Below, one piece after another: positions 8,364-18,103 of a stretch of 64,000 bases of DNA (position 1 is its first letter; each line of letters opens with the position of its first letter). A model generated the notes under the pieces. It was not told the origin of the DNA and did no database searches. It saw only the letters and a list, made by a program, of their open reading frames with translations. Both the position numbers and the translations under genes were made by a program. This DNA is from Rhodosalinus sp041365695 (lineage in GTDB: Bacteria > Pseudomonadota > Alphaproteobacteria > Rhodobacterales > Rhodobacteraceae), in assembly GCF_041365695.1 (NCBI RefSeq), contig NZ_JBGFSJ010000005.1, positions 248,001-312,000 of the forward strand. The letters are read 5' to 3'.

Positions 8364-9593
8364 TCAGATCAGGAACTGCGCCAGGATCTCGTCATCGGTG
8401 ATGTCCTGGTAGGCCAGACCGGCGGCATCGAGCTTGCCGAAAAGCGCGGGGAAATTCGCCGCGTCGGTCGTTTCGATCCCGATCAGCACGGAGCCGAAGT
8501 TCCGCGCCGACTTCTTGAGATACTCGAAGCGCGCGATGTCGTCCTCCGGCCCGAGATAGCCGAGGAACTCCTTCAGCGCGCCGGGACGCTGCGGCAGGCG
8601 AAGGATGAAGTATTTCTTGATGCCCGAATAGCGCTGCGCGCGTTCCTTGACCTCGGGCAGGCGCTCGAAGTCGAAGTTGCCGCCCGACGTCACGCAGACC
8701 ACCCGCCGCCCCCGGATCACCTCAGCCAGGGCGGGCAGCACGTCCACCGAAAGCGCGCCCGCGGGTTCCAGCACGATCCCTTCGACGTTCAGCATCTCCA
8801 GAATGGTGGCACAGATCCGGTCCTCCGGCGCGGACAGAACGTCCGCCGGATCCACGTCCGACAGGCGCGCGAAGGTCCGCTCGCCCACCATCGCCACCGC
8901 CGCGCCGTCCACGAAGGTGTCCACCCGGTCGAGCTTCACCGGTTCGCCCGCCTTGAGCGCCGCGAAAAGCGAGCGCGCGCCACGGGGTTCCACGAAACTC
9001 ATCGGGACGGCGGGGCCGAACCAGCTGCGCACTCCGGCGGACAGCCCGCCGCCGCCCACAGCCAGCACGATCCGGTCCGGCGCGGCGCCGAGTTGCGCCT
9101 CGATCTCGACCGCGACGCTGGCCTGGCCCTCGATCACGTCCTCGTCGTCGAAAGGCGACAGGAACTGTGCGCCCGTCTCGGCGCAGTAGCGCTTGGCGGC
9201 CGACAGCGTGTCGTCGACGTAATCGCCCACCAGCCGGATCTCGACCGCCTCGCCCCCGAACATGCGGGTCTTCTGGATTTTCTGCTGCGGCGTCGTCACG
9301 GGCATGAAGATCACGCCGCGCGCCCCGAAATGGCGGCACATGTAGGCCACGCCCTGCGCGTGGTTGCCCGCGCTGGCGCAGGCGAAGAGACGTCCCTGCC
9401 CCAGCCGCTTGCGCATGGCGTTGAACGCGCCGCGCAGCTTGTAGGATCGCACGGGGCTGAGGTCCTCGCGTTTCAGCCAGATCTCGGCGCCGAAGCGCTC
9501 GGACAGGTGCGCGTTCAGCGTCAGCGGCGTCGGCTCGAAGACGTCGCGCATGGCGCGCTCGGCGGCGCTGGCCGCCTCGCGGAAATCGGACAT
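8364..9593 (-). CDS. ilvA: Threonine ammonia-lyase (threonine dehydratase), biosynthetic type
   Basis: 409 residues. PLP-dependent deamination of threonine to 2-oxobutanoate, first step towards isoleucine. The cofactor lysine is K52 in RSYKLRGAFNAM; the glycine-rich phosphate-binding loop and an LAVGGGGLSAG stretch follow. The last ~90 residues (KYFILRLPQRPGALKEFL) form an ACT-like regulatory domain, which suggests feedback control by isoleucine. The start MSDFREAASAAERAM at 9593 has GGGAGG a few bases upstream; a much longer in-frame opening would run into the transporter gene and is rejected. The NSS transporter sits directly upstream on the same strand (23-bp gap). Confidence 0.93.
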   Translation of the reverse strand: MSDFREAASAAERAMRDVFEPTPLTLNAHLSERFGAEIWLKREDLSPVRSYKLRGAFNAMRKRLGQGRLFACASAGNHAQGVAYMCRHFGARGVIFMPVTTPQQKIQKTRMFGGEAVEIRLVGDYVDDTLSAAKRYCAETGAQFLSPFDDEDVIEGQASVAVEIEAQLGAAPDRIVLAVGGGGLSAGVRSWFGPAVPMSFVEPRGARSLFAALKAGEPVKLDRVDTFVDGAAVAMVGERTFARLSDVDPADVLSAPEDRICATILEMLNVEGIVLEPAGALSVDVLPALAEVIRGRRVVCVTSGGNFDFERLPEVKERAQRYSGIKKYFILRLPQRPGALKEFLGYLGPEDDIARFEYLKKSARNFGSVLIGIETTDAANFPALFGKLDAAGLAYQDITDDEILAQFLI

Positions 9594-9616
9594 GGCTCGC
9601 CTCCCTCGCCCGGTTG

Positions 9617-11008
9617 CTACCCGGCGCGCAGATACCAGAGCCAGAGCGCCACCGCCAGAAACGGCAGGCTGCGCCCGGCGAACAGAATGCGCAAGGCCCA
9701 CCAGCCGGTCTTGGCGCCCATTGCGTAGACGATTCGCGGCGCCGGCAGCATCCAGCACAGCAGCGTGGTCCCGATCACGCCCGAGGCGAGGACGACGTTC
9801 GTGCCCCCGAACCTGTCGAGGAAATCGAGCACCGGCATTCCCCAGAGCGTCAGCGCGAGCGGCGAATAGCTCAGCGCCGAGGGAAGGCCCAGCACGATCA
9901 TCGCCGCCACGGTCAGCGCCACCGCATGACTGTTGCGCAGGCTCAGTTCCTCGGCCAGCGCGGCGACGATGACCTTCAGACCGGCAAGGCAGGACGAGAA
10001 CGCCGCGAAAAAGAACAGCAGGAAGAACGCCGTCGCCAGGTAGACGCCCCCGGCCAGACCGTCGAAGACCCGCGGCAGCGTCGTGAAGGCGAGGTCGCTG
10101 CCGGTATCGGGCGCCAGCCCCTCGCTGAAGACGAAGGGAAAGATCATCCAGCCCGCCAGGAGCGCGACCCCCGTCTCGGTCGCCGTCACGATCAGCGCGG
10201 CCCGCGGGACATGGGTCTTGCGCGGGATGTAGCTGCCATAGGTCACGAGATAACCCTGCCCGATGGCGAGCGTGTAGAAGGCCTGGCCCGCCGCGAAGGC
10301 CCAGAGCTCGGGCCGCGCCAGGGCGGCCGGCTCCCACCGCAGAAGGAAATCCGCCGCCGGGCCCCAGCCCTCGGTGGTGGCGGCGAAGCCCACGAGGCCG
10401 GCGATCATGAGCGCCAGCACCGGCATCAGCAGCTTCGACAACGCCTCGATGGCGCGGACGCCGCGCAAGAGCACCAGGCCGCACAGCGCGGTGACGGCGA
10501 GAAAATACCAGACGGAGCCGTAACCGGCGGTGAAATCACGGAAAAGCGTGATCTCCTGCCGAAGCGCGTTGACGGCATAGCCCATCGTCCATCCCGTGAT
10601 GACGAGGTAGTAGCTGGACACGACCACAGTCAGCGCGACCACGAACCAGCCATAGGGCCGCCCGAGCCGCGTCAGGCCGGCGAAGGTGGTCACCACGCTG
10701 CCGTGCTGCAGACGGCCCGCCGCGACCTCCAGCATCATGATCGGCACCGCGAGCCCGAAGAGCACCACCAGATAGGCGAGGATGAAGGCGCCGCCGCCGT
10801 TCTCGCCCACCATGTAGGGAAAGCGCCAGAGATTGCCCAGACCCACCGCCGCGGCGGCCATGGAGAAGACGAAGGCGGGTTCGGACGACCACTGCGCGCG
10901 CACCTCCGGGCGCAGGTGCTTGGCGGGCGGATCCACCTGAATGTCCTCCCCGTTCGCGCCTGGCTGCCGGCTATCGGTCAAACCCTTGCCCCCCTTCCGG
11001 AAACTCAA
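9617..11008 (-). CDS. Sodium-dependent transporter, NSS/SNF family
   Basis: 463 residues with a dozen hydrophobic segments. The family signature GLGNLWRFPYMVGENGGG follows the first membrane helix. Members couple sodium uptake to import of amino acids or related amines; LeuT is the model. The substrate is not readable here. It lies directly upstream of ilvA on the same strand, which fits an amino-acid role but does not prove it. It is divergent from argG with only about 41 bp between starts. The start at 11008 could be replaced by a TTG ten codons further in (before TDSRQPG). Confidence 0.88.
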   Translation of the reverse strand: MSFRKGGKGLTDSRQPGANGEDIQVDPPAKHLRPEVRAQWSSEPAFVFSMAAAAVGLGNLWRFPYMVGENGGGAFILAYLVVLFGLAVPIMMLEVAAGRLQHGSVVTTFAGLTRLGRPYGWFVVALTVVVSSYYLVITGWTMGYAVNALRQEITLFRDFTAGYGSVWYFLAVTALCGLVLLRGVRAIEALSKLLMPVLALMIAGLVGFAATTEGWGPAADFLLRWEPAALARPELWAFAAGQAFYTLAIGQGYLVTYGSYIPRKTHVPRAALIVTATETGVALLAGWMIFPFVFSEGLAPDTGSDLAFTTLPRVFDGLAGGVYLATAFFLLFFFAAFSSCLAGLKVIVAALAEELSLRNSHAVALTVAAMIVLGLPSALSYSPLALTLWGMPVLDFLDRFGGTNVVLASGVIGTTLLCWMLPAPRIVYAMGAKTGWWALRILFAGRSLPFLAVALWLWYLRAG

Positions 11009-11049
11009 TACCTAGCGGCGACTGCCGAAGATTTCGAAGGGTTCCCATA

Positions 11050-12270
11050 ATGGACGCGCCGAAGAAAGTCGTGCTGGCCTATTCCGGCGGCCTCGACACC
11101 TCGATCATCCTCAAGTGGCTTCAAAGCGAATACCGCTGCGAGGTCGTGACCTTCACCGCCGACCTCGGCCAGGGCGAAGAGCTCGAGCCCGCGCGCCAGA
11201 AGGCGGAGATGATGGGGGCCTCGGCCGTCTACATCGAGGATCTGCGCGAGGAGTTCGTGCGCGACTTCGTCTTCCCGATGTTCCGGGCGAACGCCGTCTA
11301 CGAGGGGCTCTACCTGCTCGGCACCTCCATCGCGCGGCCCCTGATCTCCAAGCGGCTGGTCGAGATCGCGGCCCGCGAGGGCGCCGACGCCGTGGCCCAT
11401 GGCGCGACCGGCAAGGGCAACGACCAGGTGCGTTTCGAACTTTCGGCCTATGCGCTCGACCCCGACATCAAGGTCATCGCGCCATGGCGCGAATGGGACC
11501 TCACCTCGCGCACGAAGCTCATCGAATGGGCCGAGGCGCACCAGATCCCGATCGCCAGGGACAAGCGGGGCGAAGCGCCCTTCAGCGTGGACGCGAACCT
11601 TCTGCACACCTCCTCCGAGGGAAAGGTGCTGGAAGACCCGGCACAGGATGCGCCCGACTACGTCTATCAGCGCACCGTGCATCCCGAGGACGCGCCGGAC
11701 CGGCCGGAATACGTCGATATCGGCTTCGAGAAGGGCGATGCGGTCAGCGTGAACGGCGACTGGCTGTCGCCGGCCGCGCTGCTGACGCGGCTGAACGAGC
11801 TCGGCGGCAAGCACGGGATCGGCCGCCTCGACCTCGTCGAGGGGCGTTTCGTCGGCATGAAATCCCGCGGCATCTACGAGACGCCGGGCGGCACGCTCTT
11901 GCTGGAAGCGCACCGCGGGATCGAGCAGATCACGCTCGATCGCGGGGCGGCGCACCTGAAGGACGAGCTGATGCCGCGCTATGCGGAGCTCATCTACAAC
12001 GGCTTCTGGTTCTCGCCCGAGCGCGAGATGCTTCAGGCCGCGATAGACAGAAGCCAGGAGCACGTGACCGGCACGGTGCGGCTCAAGCTCTACAAGGGGC
12101 TCGCGCGCACGGTCGGCCGCTGGTCGGACCATTCGCTTTATTCCGAGGCGCATGTCACCTTCGAGGACGATGCCGGCGCCTACGACCAGGCCGACGCGAA
12201 GGGCTTCATCCAGCTCAACGCGCTCCGGCTGAAGCTGCTGGCCTCGCGGCGCAAGCGCCTGGGATCCTGA
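11050..12270 (+). CDS. argG: Argininosuccinate synthase
   Basis: 406 residues. Joins citrulline and aspartate using ATP, penultimate step of arginine synthesis. The PP-loop SGGLDTS is at residues 12-18, followed by FTADLGQGEE; later KGNDQVRFE and ATGKGN are family hallmarks. Length matches the family. It is transcribed alone: divergent from the NSS transporter and 170 bp before msrA. A GC-rich hairpin follows at 12284-12301. Confidence 0.96.
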   Translation: MDAPKKVVLAYSGGLDTSIILKWLQSEYRCEVVTFTADLGQGEELEPARQKAEMMGASAVYIEDLREEFVRDFVFPMFRANAVYEGLYLLGTSIARPLISKRLVEIAAREGADAVAHGATGKGNDQVRFELSAYALDPDIKVIAPWREWDLTSRTKLIEWAEAHQIPIARDKRGEAPFSVDANLLHTSSEGKVLEDPAQDAPDYVYQRTVHPEDAPDRPEYVDIGFEKGDAVSVNGDWLSPAALLTRLNELGGKHGIGRLDLVEGRFVGMKSRGIYETPGGTLLLEAHRGIEQITLDRGAAHLKDELMPRYAELIYNGFWFSPEREMLQAAIDRSQEHVTGTVRLKLYKGLARTVGRWSDHSLYSEAHVTFEDDAGAYDQADAKGFIQLNALRLKLLASRRKRLGS

Positions 12271-12283
12271 GCTTCCGCGCGCT

Positions 12284-12301
12284 CCGGCCCTGCGGGGCCG
12301 G
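12284..12301 (+). terminator. Candidate hairpin after argG
   Basis: CCGGCCC, a TGCG loop, then GGGCCGG make a perfect 7-bp stem 14 bases after the argG stop. No U-run follows, so this is only a possible terminator or 3'-end stabiliser. Confidence 0.4.
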
Positions 12302-12440
12302 CTGGGTCCGCGCGCGCCCGCAAGCCCGCACGACCCGCCGGCGGGGACCGCTCACGCCTGCGTGACACACGATTTCGTGGCTTGCGCAAAGCCCGCACGC
12401 GGCCCAGCCTGCCTGCGCGAATTCTGGAAGGAAATCTGCG

Positions 12441-13109
12441 ATGGGTCTTCTCAAAAGCCTCAAGCCCGCGCTTCTGGCGGTGCTGATCGTGATGGGACTC
12501 ACCGTGAACGCCAAAGAGGTTCACGCCGCCGAGACCGAGGTGCTTACCGTCGCCGGCGGCTGTTTCTGGTGCGTGGAAGCGGATTTCGAGAAGGTCCGCG
12601 GCGTGTCCGAGGTGGTCTCGGGCTATACCGGCGGGAAGGTCGAGAACCCCACCTACGAGCAGGTGGTGCGGGGCGGAACCGGCCATTACGAGGCGGTGCA
12701 GATCCGCTTCGACCCCGACGCGGTCAGCCGCGAGCAGCTTCTGCACCTCTTTTTCCGATCCATCGACCCGCTCGATGCCGGCGGACAGTTCTGCGACCGG
12801 GGCGAAAGCTACCGCTCAGCGATCTTCGTGGATGGCCCCGCCGAACGCCGCCTCGCGACGGACGCTAAGGATGCCGCCGCGACCGCCCTGGGCCAGGACA
12901 TCGTGACGCCCATCCTCGAGGAAGGTCCCTTCTACCGGGCCGAGGACTATCACCAGGACTACTACAAGAGCGACGACCGCATCGCCTTCACCAGCGTCGG
13001 GATCGGCGTGCCGAAAAGGGTGGCCTACAACCGCTACCGGGATCGCTGCGGGCGCGACGCGCGGGTGCGCGAGCTCTGGGGAGAGGCCGCGCCCTTCGCC
13101 GGCGGCTAG
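12441..13109 (+). CDS. msrA: Peptide-methionine (S)-S-oxide reductase, exported
   Basis: 222 residues. Reduces methionine-S-sulfoxide in proteins. The catalytic motif GGCFWC has its cysteine at position 41; later YHQDYY and GGTGHYEAVQ are typical. The first ~30 residues (KSLKPALLAVLIVMG... ending VHA) form a Sec signal peptide, so this copy should act in the periplasm rather than the cytosol. No MsrB domain is fused and none is adjacent. The gene converges on the PfkB kinase with a 4-bp 3' overlap. Confidence 0.93.
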   Translation: MGLLKSLKPALLAVLIVMGLTVNAKEVHAAETEVLTVAGGCFWCVEADFEKVRGVSEVVSGYTGGKVENPTYEQVVRGGTGHYEAVQIRFDPDAVSREQLLHLFFRSIDPLDAGGQFCDRGESYRSAIFVDGPAERRLATDAKDAAATALGQDIVTPILEEGPFYRAEDYHQDYYKSDDRIAFTSVGIGVPKRVAYNRYRDRCGRDARVRELWGEAAPFAGG

Positions 13110-13978
13110 GGCGCGCCGCGGGCAGCCTGCACCTCTGCAAGATCCGGGATCACGTCCGCCGTGCCGCGCCGCGCGACCATGAGCGCGGCGGCGCTCTGGG
13201 CCATCCCTATGGCCTGGGCCATGGGAAAGCCCCGGTCCAGACCCGCGAGCAGGTAACCGGCGAAGGTGTCGCCCGCGCCGGTAGTGTCCACCGCCTGCAC
13301 GGGATCGGCCGGGAACTCGCGTGCGCCTCCGGGGCCGTGCCATGTGCAGCCTTCCGCCCCGCACGTCACCACCACATCCGCGACGCTCAGCGCACCCGGC
13401 GCCGCGCCGGTGGCCTCGCTCAGCTGGCGCGCCTCGACCGCGTTCAGGATCAGCAGGTCGGCGTGAGGCAGCGCCGCCCGCGCCGCGCCAGTTTCGAAGG
13501 GCGCGGCGACATAGGCCGTTCGCAGCCCGAGCCGCCGCGCCGCCGAAAGCCACCCGGCCTGGCCGTTGGTTTCGTTCTGCGTCACCGCCCAGTCGCCCGT
13601 GCGCGCGGCGGCAAGCGCGGCATCGCGCACGCTTTCCGGGATCGCGGCGTTCGCCCCCGGCCAGATCAGGATCGCATTCTCGCCGCCCGGCTCTACGGCG
13701 ATGACGGCATGGCCGGTCACCTCGCCCACCTCGGCGATGTGGCGCGTGTCCACCCCGTATTCCAAGAGCCGCTCCGCCGCCCATCGCCCGTCCGGCCCGA
13801 TCGCGCCCACATGGACAACCCGCGCGGCCGCGCGCGCCGCGGCGACCGAGATATTGGCGCCCTTGCCGCCCAGGCCACGATCGAGCGCGGTCGCGGCGAC
13901 CGTCTCTCCGGGCCCCGGCAGACGCGACACGGCATAGGCGAAATCAGCGTTGATCGAGCCGAGGTTCCAGATCGTCAT
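13106..13978 (-). CDS. PfkB-family carbohydrate kinase (ribokinase-like)
   Basis: 290 residues with both PfkB signatures: GLGGKGANISVAAARA near residues 35-50 and DTTGAGDTFAGYLL at 231-244, where D237 is the expected catalytic base. It probably phosphorylates a sugar or nucleoside hydroxyl with ATP. The GGKGAN form and the closing GAGDT motif fit ribokinase best, but substrate is unproven. Start MTIWNLGSINADF at 13978 has AAGGA just upstream; a start at 14035 would add 19 polar residues. No sugar transporter or repressor is adjacent. Confidence 0.85.
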   Translation of the reverse strand: MTIWNLGSINADFAYAVSRLPGPGETVAATALDRGLGGKGANISVAAARAAARVVHVGAIGPDGRWAAERLLEYGVDTRHIAEVGEVTGHAVIAVEPGGENAILIWPGANAAIPESVRDAALAAARTGDWAVTQNETNGQAGWLSAARRLGLRTAYVAAPFETGAARAALPHADLLILNAVEARQLSEATGAAPGALSVADVVVTCGAEGCTWHGPGGAREFPADPVQAVDTTGAGDTFAGYLLAGLDRGFPMAQAIGMAQSAAALMVARRGTADVIPDLAEVQAARGAP

Positions 13979-14120
13979 CGCATCCTGTCCTTCTTCCCGG
14001 CCCCGGCGGTGCTCGGAGACGTCGGCCCCCGCCACGCCCGCGTGGCTTCGGCACGTTTTTCTACGGAAGATCCGCCGCGTCTTGCGGCAGCGAAGCAGGG
14101 CCGGGCCTTACACGCAACGG

Positions 14121-14789
14121 TCAGCTCTTGTGGAACCGCCATGCCGCGCTGTCCCACTCGAGACCGAGCCGCGCCGCGCATTTGCGGAAGGCGCGATCCT
14201 GTGCCGCGCGGTTGAAACGCCGCGACAGCCTGCGCAACGGCAGCGCGTGCACGTCGCCCAGCCCGTCCACAAGCACCACCTCGCGCCCGTCGCCCCGGGT
14301 GCCGAGCACGAAATTCTTGGCGTTCATGTCACTGGCCTGCACGCCGTAAAGCTCCATCCGCCGAGCGGTGTCGTTCAGCAGCTCGACGACTTCCTCGGTA
14401 AGGCCTCCGGTTCTGGAGAGTTGCAGGAGCGTCGGCCCCAGCCGCCCTTGCGGGCCGGCGACCCGTTGCGCGAGCGCGCCCCAGCCTTGGGTCGTCTGAA
14501 CGAAGCCGTAATGCAGCGCGAAGGGCGGGCGCCCGAAATTCGCCTGCGCCGCCGAAAGCGTGCGCGCCTGCTCCTTCTGCTCGGCGATGGTGGAGCGGGT
14601 GAGGACCGACGAGAAAAGCCGCGTGGTCAGCCCCCGCATCGTGCGCAGGCTGAGGTTTCGCGCATCGCGCGGGATGATCGTCTTGACCACGAGGTCGTCG
14701 TCCCGCGGGTGCAGGTACACCCGCCGCTCCGAGCCTTGCGCCGCGGGCGTCAGATGGCTGAGATCGAGGGGTGCAAAGGTCGTCAACAT
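14121..14789 (-). CDS. YrbL-like (PhoP-network) kinase-fold protein
   Basis: 222 residues resembling the YrbL family. The opening DLSHLTPAAQGSERRVYLHP and the central DDDLVVKTI look like a kinase N-lobe with a lysine. GVQASDMNAKNFVLG resembles a protein-kinase catalytic loop (D followed by K-N), and VLVDGLGD resembles the metal-binding DFG region. Enterobacterial YrbL is PhoP-regulated, but its biochemical role is unsettled, so no substrate is proposed. It is divergent from mutS with about 57 bp between starts. Confidence 0.75.
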   Translation of the reverse strand: MLTTFAPLDLSHLTPAAQGSERRVYLHPRDDDLVVKTIIPRDARNLSLRTMRGLTTRLFSSVLTRSTIAEQKEQARTLSAAQANFGRPPFALHYGFVQTTQGWGALAQRVAGPQGRLGPTLLQLSRTGGLTEEVVELLNDTARRMELYGVQASDMNAKNFVLGTRGDGREVVLVDGLGDVHALPLRRLSRRFNRAAQDRAFRKCAARLGLEWDSAAWRFHKS

Positions 14790-14846
14790 TGACTAAGCCC
14801 ACCGAATATCGGCAACGGGTCACCTTCCGGATGCTGGGTGCAAACG

Positions 14847-17516
14847 ATGGCTGGGGAGTGTAGCCTGACTGCAACCGCCAACACAACGCCGATGATGGCA
14901 CAATATTCCGCGATCAAGGCGGAGAATCCGGACGCGCTCCTGTTCTACCGGATGGGCGATTTCTACGAGATGTTCTTCGACGACGCGGTGGCGGCCGCGG
15001 GGGCGCTCGACATCGCGCTCACCAGGCGCGGCAAGCACGACGGCGAGGACATCCCGATGTGCGGCGTGCCCGTGCATTCCGCGGAGGGCTATCTTCTGAC
15101 CCTGATCCGCAAGGGATTCCGCGTCGCGGTCTGCGAGCAGATGGAACGCCCCGAAGAGGCCCGCAAGCGCGGTTCCAAGGCCGTGGTCAGGCGCGAGGTG
15201 GTCCGCCTCGTCACCCCCGGCACGCTGACCGAGGAGAGCCTTCTCGAGGCGCGGCGCCACAATTTCCTGGCCGCCTATGCCGAGACGCGGAACGAGGGCG
15301 CCCTCGCCTGGGTCGACATTTCCACCGGCGCCTTTCACGTCATGTCGATTCCGCGTGTCCGGCTCGGACCGGAACTGGCGCGGCTGGCGCCGTCGGAAGT
15401 TCTCGTCTCCGAGGTACTGGAACGCGACTGCGCGAACGTGGTGGCCGATCATGGCGCGGCGCTCACGGCGCTGGGGCGCTCGGCCTTCGACAGCACCGCG
15501 GCCGAGGGGCGGATCGCCGCGCTGTTCCGGGTGGAGACGCTGGACGGTTTCGGGGCCTTCACCCGCGCCGAACTGTCCGCGATGGGGGCGATCGTCGAAT
15601 ATCTCGAACTCACGCAGAAGGGGAAACTGCCCCTTCTGCGGCCGCCGGCACGAGAGGCCTCCGGCGCCCTGATGCAGATCGACGCGGCGACCCGCCGCAA
15701 CCTCGAACTCACCCGCGCGCTGCAGGGCGGGCGCGCCGGATCGCTGCTTGCCGCCATAGACCGCACCGTGACGGCGGGGGGCGCGCGGCTCCTGGAGCGG
15801 CGGCTTTCCGCCCCCTCGCGCGAACTGTCGACAATCCACGCCCGTCAATCCGCCGTCGGCGCGCTTTTCGAGGATCAGACGCTCGCGGGCGAACTGCGCG
15901 CGCGGCTGCGCAAGGTGCCCGACATCGATCGCGCGCTGTCTCGTCTGGCGCTGGACCGCGCCGGGCCGCGCGACCTCGCCGCGATACGCGCCGCGCTGCA
16001 AGAGGCAGAGACGCTTCAGGTCCGCGCGTCGGCGCATGATCTGCCCGATCTTCTTGCCGGGGCCGTCGCGGCGCTGCGGGGCCATGAGGCGCTTTTCTCC
16101 CTGCTCGACGCCGCGCTGGTGGCCGAGCCTCCCCTGCTTGCGCGGGACGGGGGTTTCGTGGCCGAAGGGTTCGAACCCGAACTCGACGACACGCGGCGGC
16201 TGCGCGACGAGGGGCGCGGCGTCATCGCCGGGCTTCAGGCGCAATACGCGGAACTCACGGGTATCGCCTCGCTCAAGATCAAGCACAACAACGTGCTGGG
16301 CTATTTCGTGGAAACAACCGCCACCCATGCAGAGCGCATGATGGCCCCGCCCCTTTCGGAAACCTTCATCCACCGCCAGACGACGGCGAACCAGCTGCGC
16401 TTCGTCACGGTGGAACTTTCCGAGCTGGAGACGAAGATCCTGAACGCCGGGGCTCGCGCGCTCGAGATGGAGAAAGCGGTGTTCGCGCGCCTGCGCGACG
16501 CGATCCTCTCCGAGGCCGCGGCCCTCGGAGAGGTGGCGCGCGCGCTCGCGGAACTCGATCTCGCCGCTGCGCTCGCCGATCTCGCCCGCGAGCAGGACTG
16601 GACCCGGCCCGAGGTCGATGCAAGCCGTGCCTTCGCGGTGGAAGGCGGACGCCACCCGGTGGTCGAGGCGGCGCTGCGCGCCGACGGAGCGCCCTTCATC
16701 GCCAACGACTGCGCGCTGTCCGCCGAGGGTGATACGGCGGCGATCCGGCTGCTGACCGGGCCGAACATGGCCGGAAAATCCACGTGGCTGCGGCAGAACG
16801 CGCTGATCGCCGTGCTGGCACAGATGGGCGCCTTCGTGCCCGCGCGGCACGCCCGTCTCGGCCTCGTGAGCCAGCTTTTCAGCCGCGTCGGGGCGTCGGA
16901 CGATCTGGCGCGCGGGCGCTCCACCTTCATGGTGGAAATGGTCGAGACCGCGGCGATCCTGAACCAGGCCGACGACCGTGCGCTGGTCATCCTCGACGAG
17001 ATCGGCCGCGGCACCGCCACCTATGACGGGCTTTCCATCGCATGGGCCACCCTCGAGCATCTGCACGAGGTGAACCGCTGCCGCGCGCTCTTCGCCACCC
17101 ACTACCATGAGCTCACCGCGCTCGCCACGCGCCTTGATGGCGTGGAGAACGCAACGGTGGCGGTGAAGGAATGGGAAGGCGAGGTCATCTTCCTGCACGA
17201 GGTGCGCCCCGGCGCGGCCGACCGGTCCTACGGCGTGCAGGTGGCCCAGCTTGCCGGTCTCCCGGCCTCGGTCGTGGCGCGCGCGCGCACGGTGCTGGAG
17301 ACATTGGAGCGCGGCGATCGCGAGGGCGGCGCCCGCGCGGTCGACCTGGCCGAGGACCTTCCGTTGTTCGCAGCAGCGGCCACATCCGCGCCGGCCCCGG
17401 CGCAGCCTTCCGCGATCGAAACGCGCCTCGCCGAGATCCACCCCGACGAACTCAGCCCGCGCGAGGCTCTCGACCTGCTCTACGAATTGAAGGCCGAGAT
17501 CGCTCGAGCGCCCTAG
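14847..17516 (+). CDS. mutS: DNA mismatch repair ATPase MutS
   Basis: About 889 residues. Recognises mismatches and small loops. The mismatch-binding domain holds FYRMGDFYEMFFDDA, with the Phe wedge and Glu of the F-x-E motif. The ATPase domain has LLTGPNMAGKSTWLRQ (Walker A, about residue 637 onward), DEIGRGTATYDGLSI (Walker B region) and FATHYHEL. The start is uncertain: ATG at 14847 (MAGECSLTAT), a GTG nine bases earlier, or the ATG before AQYSAIKAENPD. MutL is not in this window. Confidence 0.95.
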   Translation: MAGECSLTATANTTPMMAQYSAIKAENPDALLFYRMGDFYEMFFDDAVAAAGALDIALTRRGKHDGEDIPMCGVPVHSAEGYLLTLIRKGFRVAVCEQMERPEEARKRGSKAVVRREVVRLVTPGTLTEESLLEARRHNFLAAYAETRNEGALAWVDISTGAFHVMSIPRVRLGPELARLAPSEVLVSEVLERDCANVVADHGAALTALGRSAFDSTAAEGRIAALFRVETLDGFGAFTRAELSAMGAIVEYLELTQKGKLPLLRPPAREASGALMQIDAATRRNLELTRALQGGRAGSLLAAIDRTVTAGGARLLERRLSAPSRELSTIHARQSAVGALFEDQTLAGELRARLRKVPDIDRALSRLALDRAGPRDLAAIRAALQEAETLQVRASAHDLPDLLAGAVAALRGHEALFSLLDAALVAEPPLLARDGGFVAEGFEPELDDTRRLRDEGRGVIAGLQAQYAELTGIASLKIKHNNVLGYFVETTATHAERMMAPPLSETFIHRQTTANQLRFVTVELSELETKILNAGARALEMEKAVFARLRDAILSEAAALGEVARALAELDLAAALADLAREQDWTRPEVDASRAFAVEGGRHPVVEAALRADGAPFIANDCALSAEGDTAAIRLLTGPNMAGKSTWLRQNALIAVLAQMGAFVPARHARLGLVSQLFSRVGASDDLARGRSTFMVEMVETAAILNQADDRALVILDEIGRGTATYDGLSIAWATLEHLHEVNRCRALFATHYHELTALATRLDGVENATVAVKEWEGEVIFLHEVRPGAADRSYGVQVAQLAGLPASVVARARTVLETLERGDREGGARAVDLAEDLPLFAAAATSAPAPAQPSAIETRLAEIHPDELSPREALDLLYELKAEIARAP

Positions 17517-17530
17517 CCGGGGAGTCGTTC

Positions 17531-18094
17531 TCAGCCCGTGTTGGAGGACACGCCCACCTGCGCGGCGCGCAGCAGCCGGTCGTGCAGCAGGAAACCGTCC
17601 GCCTGCACCTGGATGATCTCGCCCGCCGTGGTGCCGGGGACCGGCGCCTCGTACATCGCTTCGTGAAGCTGCGGATCGAAGCGGTCGCCCACCTGCGGCG
17701 TGATCGCCTCCACCCCGTGCTTGCGGAAAACGTTCATCAGTTCGCGCAAGGTCAGCTCGACCCCCTCGACAAGGGCGACGGAGGCCGACTCCCCCTCGTC
17801 GCGTGCCGCGAGAAGCGCGCGCTGCAGGTTGTCGTAAACCGGCACGAGGTCGCGCGCGATGCGCGTCCCGCCGTAACGCTCTGCCTCGCGCCGATCCTTC
17901 TCGGATCGTTTCCGGGCATTCTCGGCGTCGGCGAGCGCGCGCATGTAGCGGTCGCGCAATTCGTCGCGCTCGGCCCTCAAGGCGTCGAGTTCCAGCTCTT
18001 CGGCCGCGGGCTCCTCCGTTTCGAAGGCTCGCTCTTCGACCTCTGCCGCCTCGACGTCATCAAGGAAATTGTCCTCACGCTTGGAGTCTGCCAT
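17531..18094 (-). CDS. grpE: GrpE nucleotide-exchange factor for DnaK
   Basis: 187 residues. Acidic disordered N-terminus, long coiled coil (ELELDALRAERDELRDRYMR... region), then the beta domain with HEAMYEAPVPG and the closing VQADGFLLHDRLLRAAQV, both GrpE hallmarks. It releases ADP from DnaK. It follows hrcA by 9 bases, so the pair is an operon; dnaK/dnaJ are not in the window. It converges on mutS with a 14-bp gap. Confidence 0.95.
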   Translation of the reverse strand: MADSKREDNFLDDVEAAEVEERAFETEEPAAEELELDALRAERDELRDRYMRALADAENARKRSEKDRREAERYGGTRIARDLVPVYDNLQRALLAARDEGESASVALVEGVELTLRELMNVFRKHGVEAITPQVGDRFDPQLHEAMYEAPVPGTTAGEIIQVQADGFLLHDRLLRAAQVGVSSNTG

Positions 18095-18103
18095 GTGTCA
18101 CCT

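Noticed and set aside
11005..12153. 382-aa minus-strand frame opposite argG
   Set aside because: Antisense shadow; argG is complete and well supported.
14820..17441. 873-aa minus-strand frame across mutS
   Set aside because: It is antisense to a complete MutS with all catalytic motifs; the composition is that of a shadow frame.
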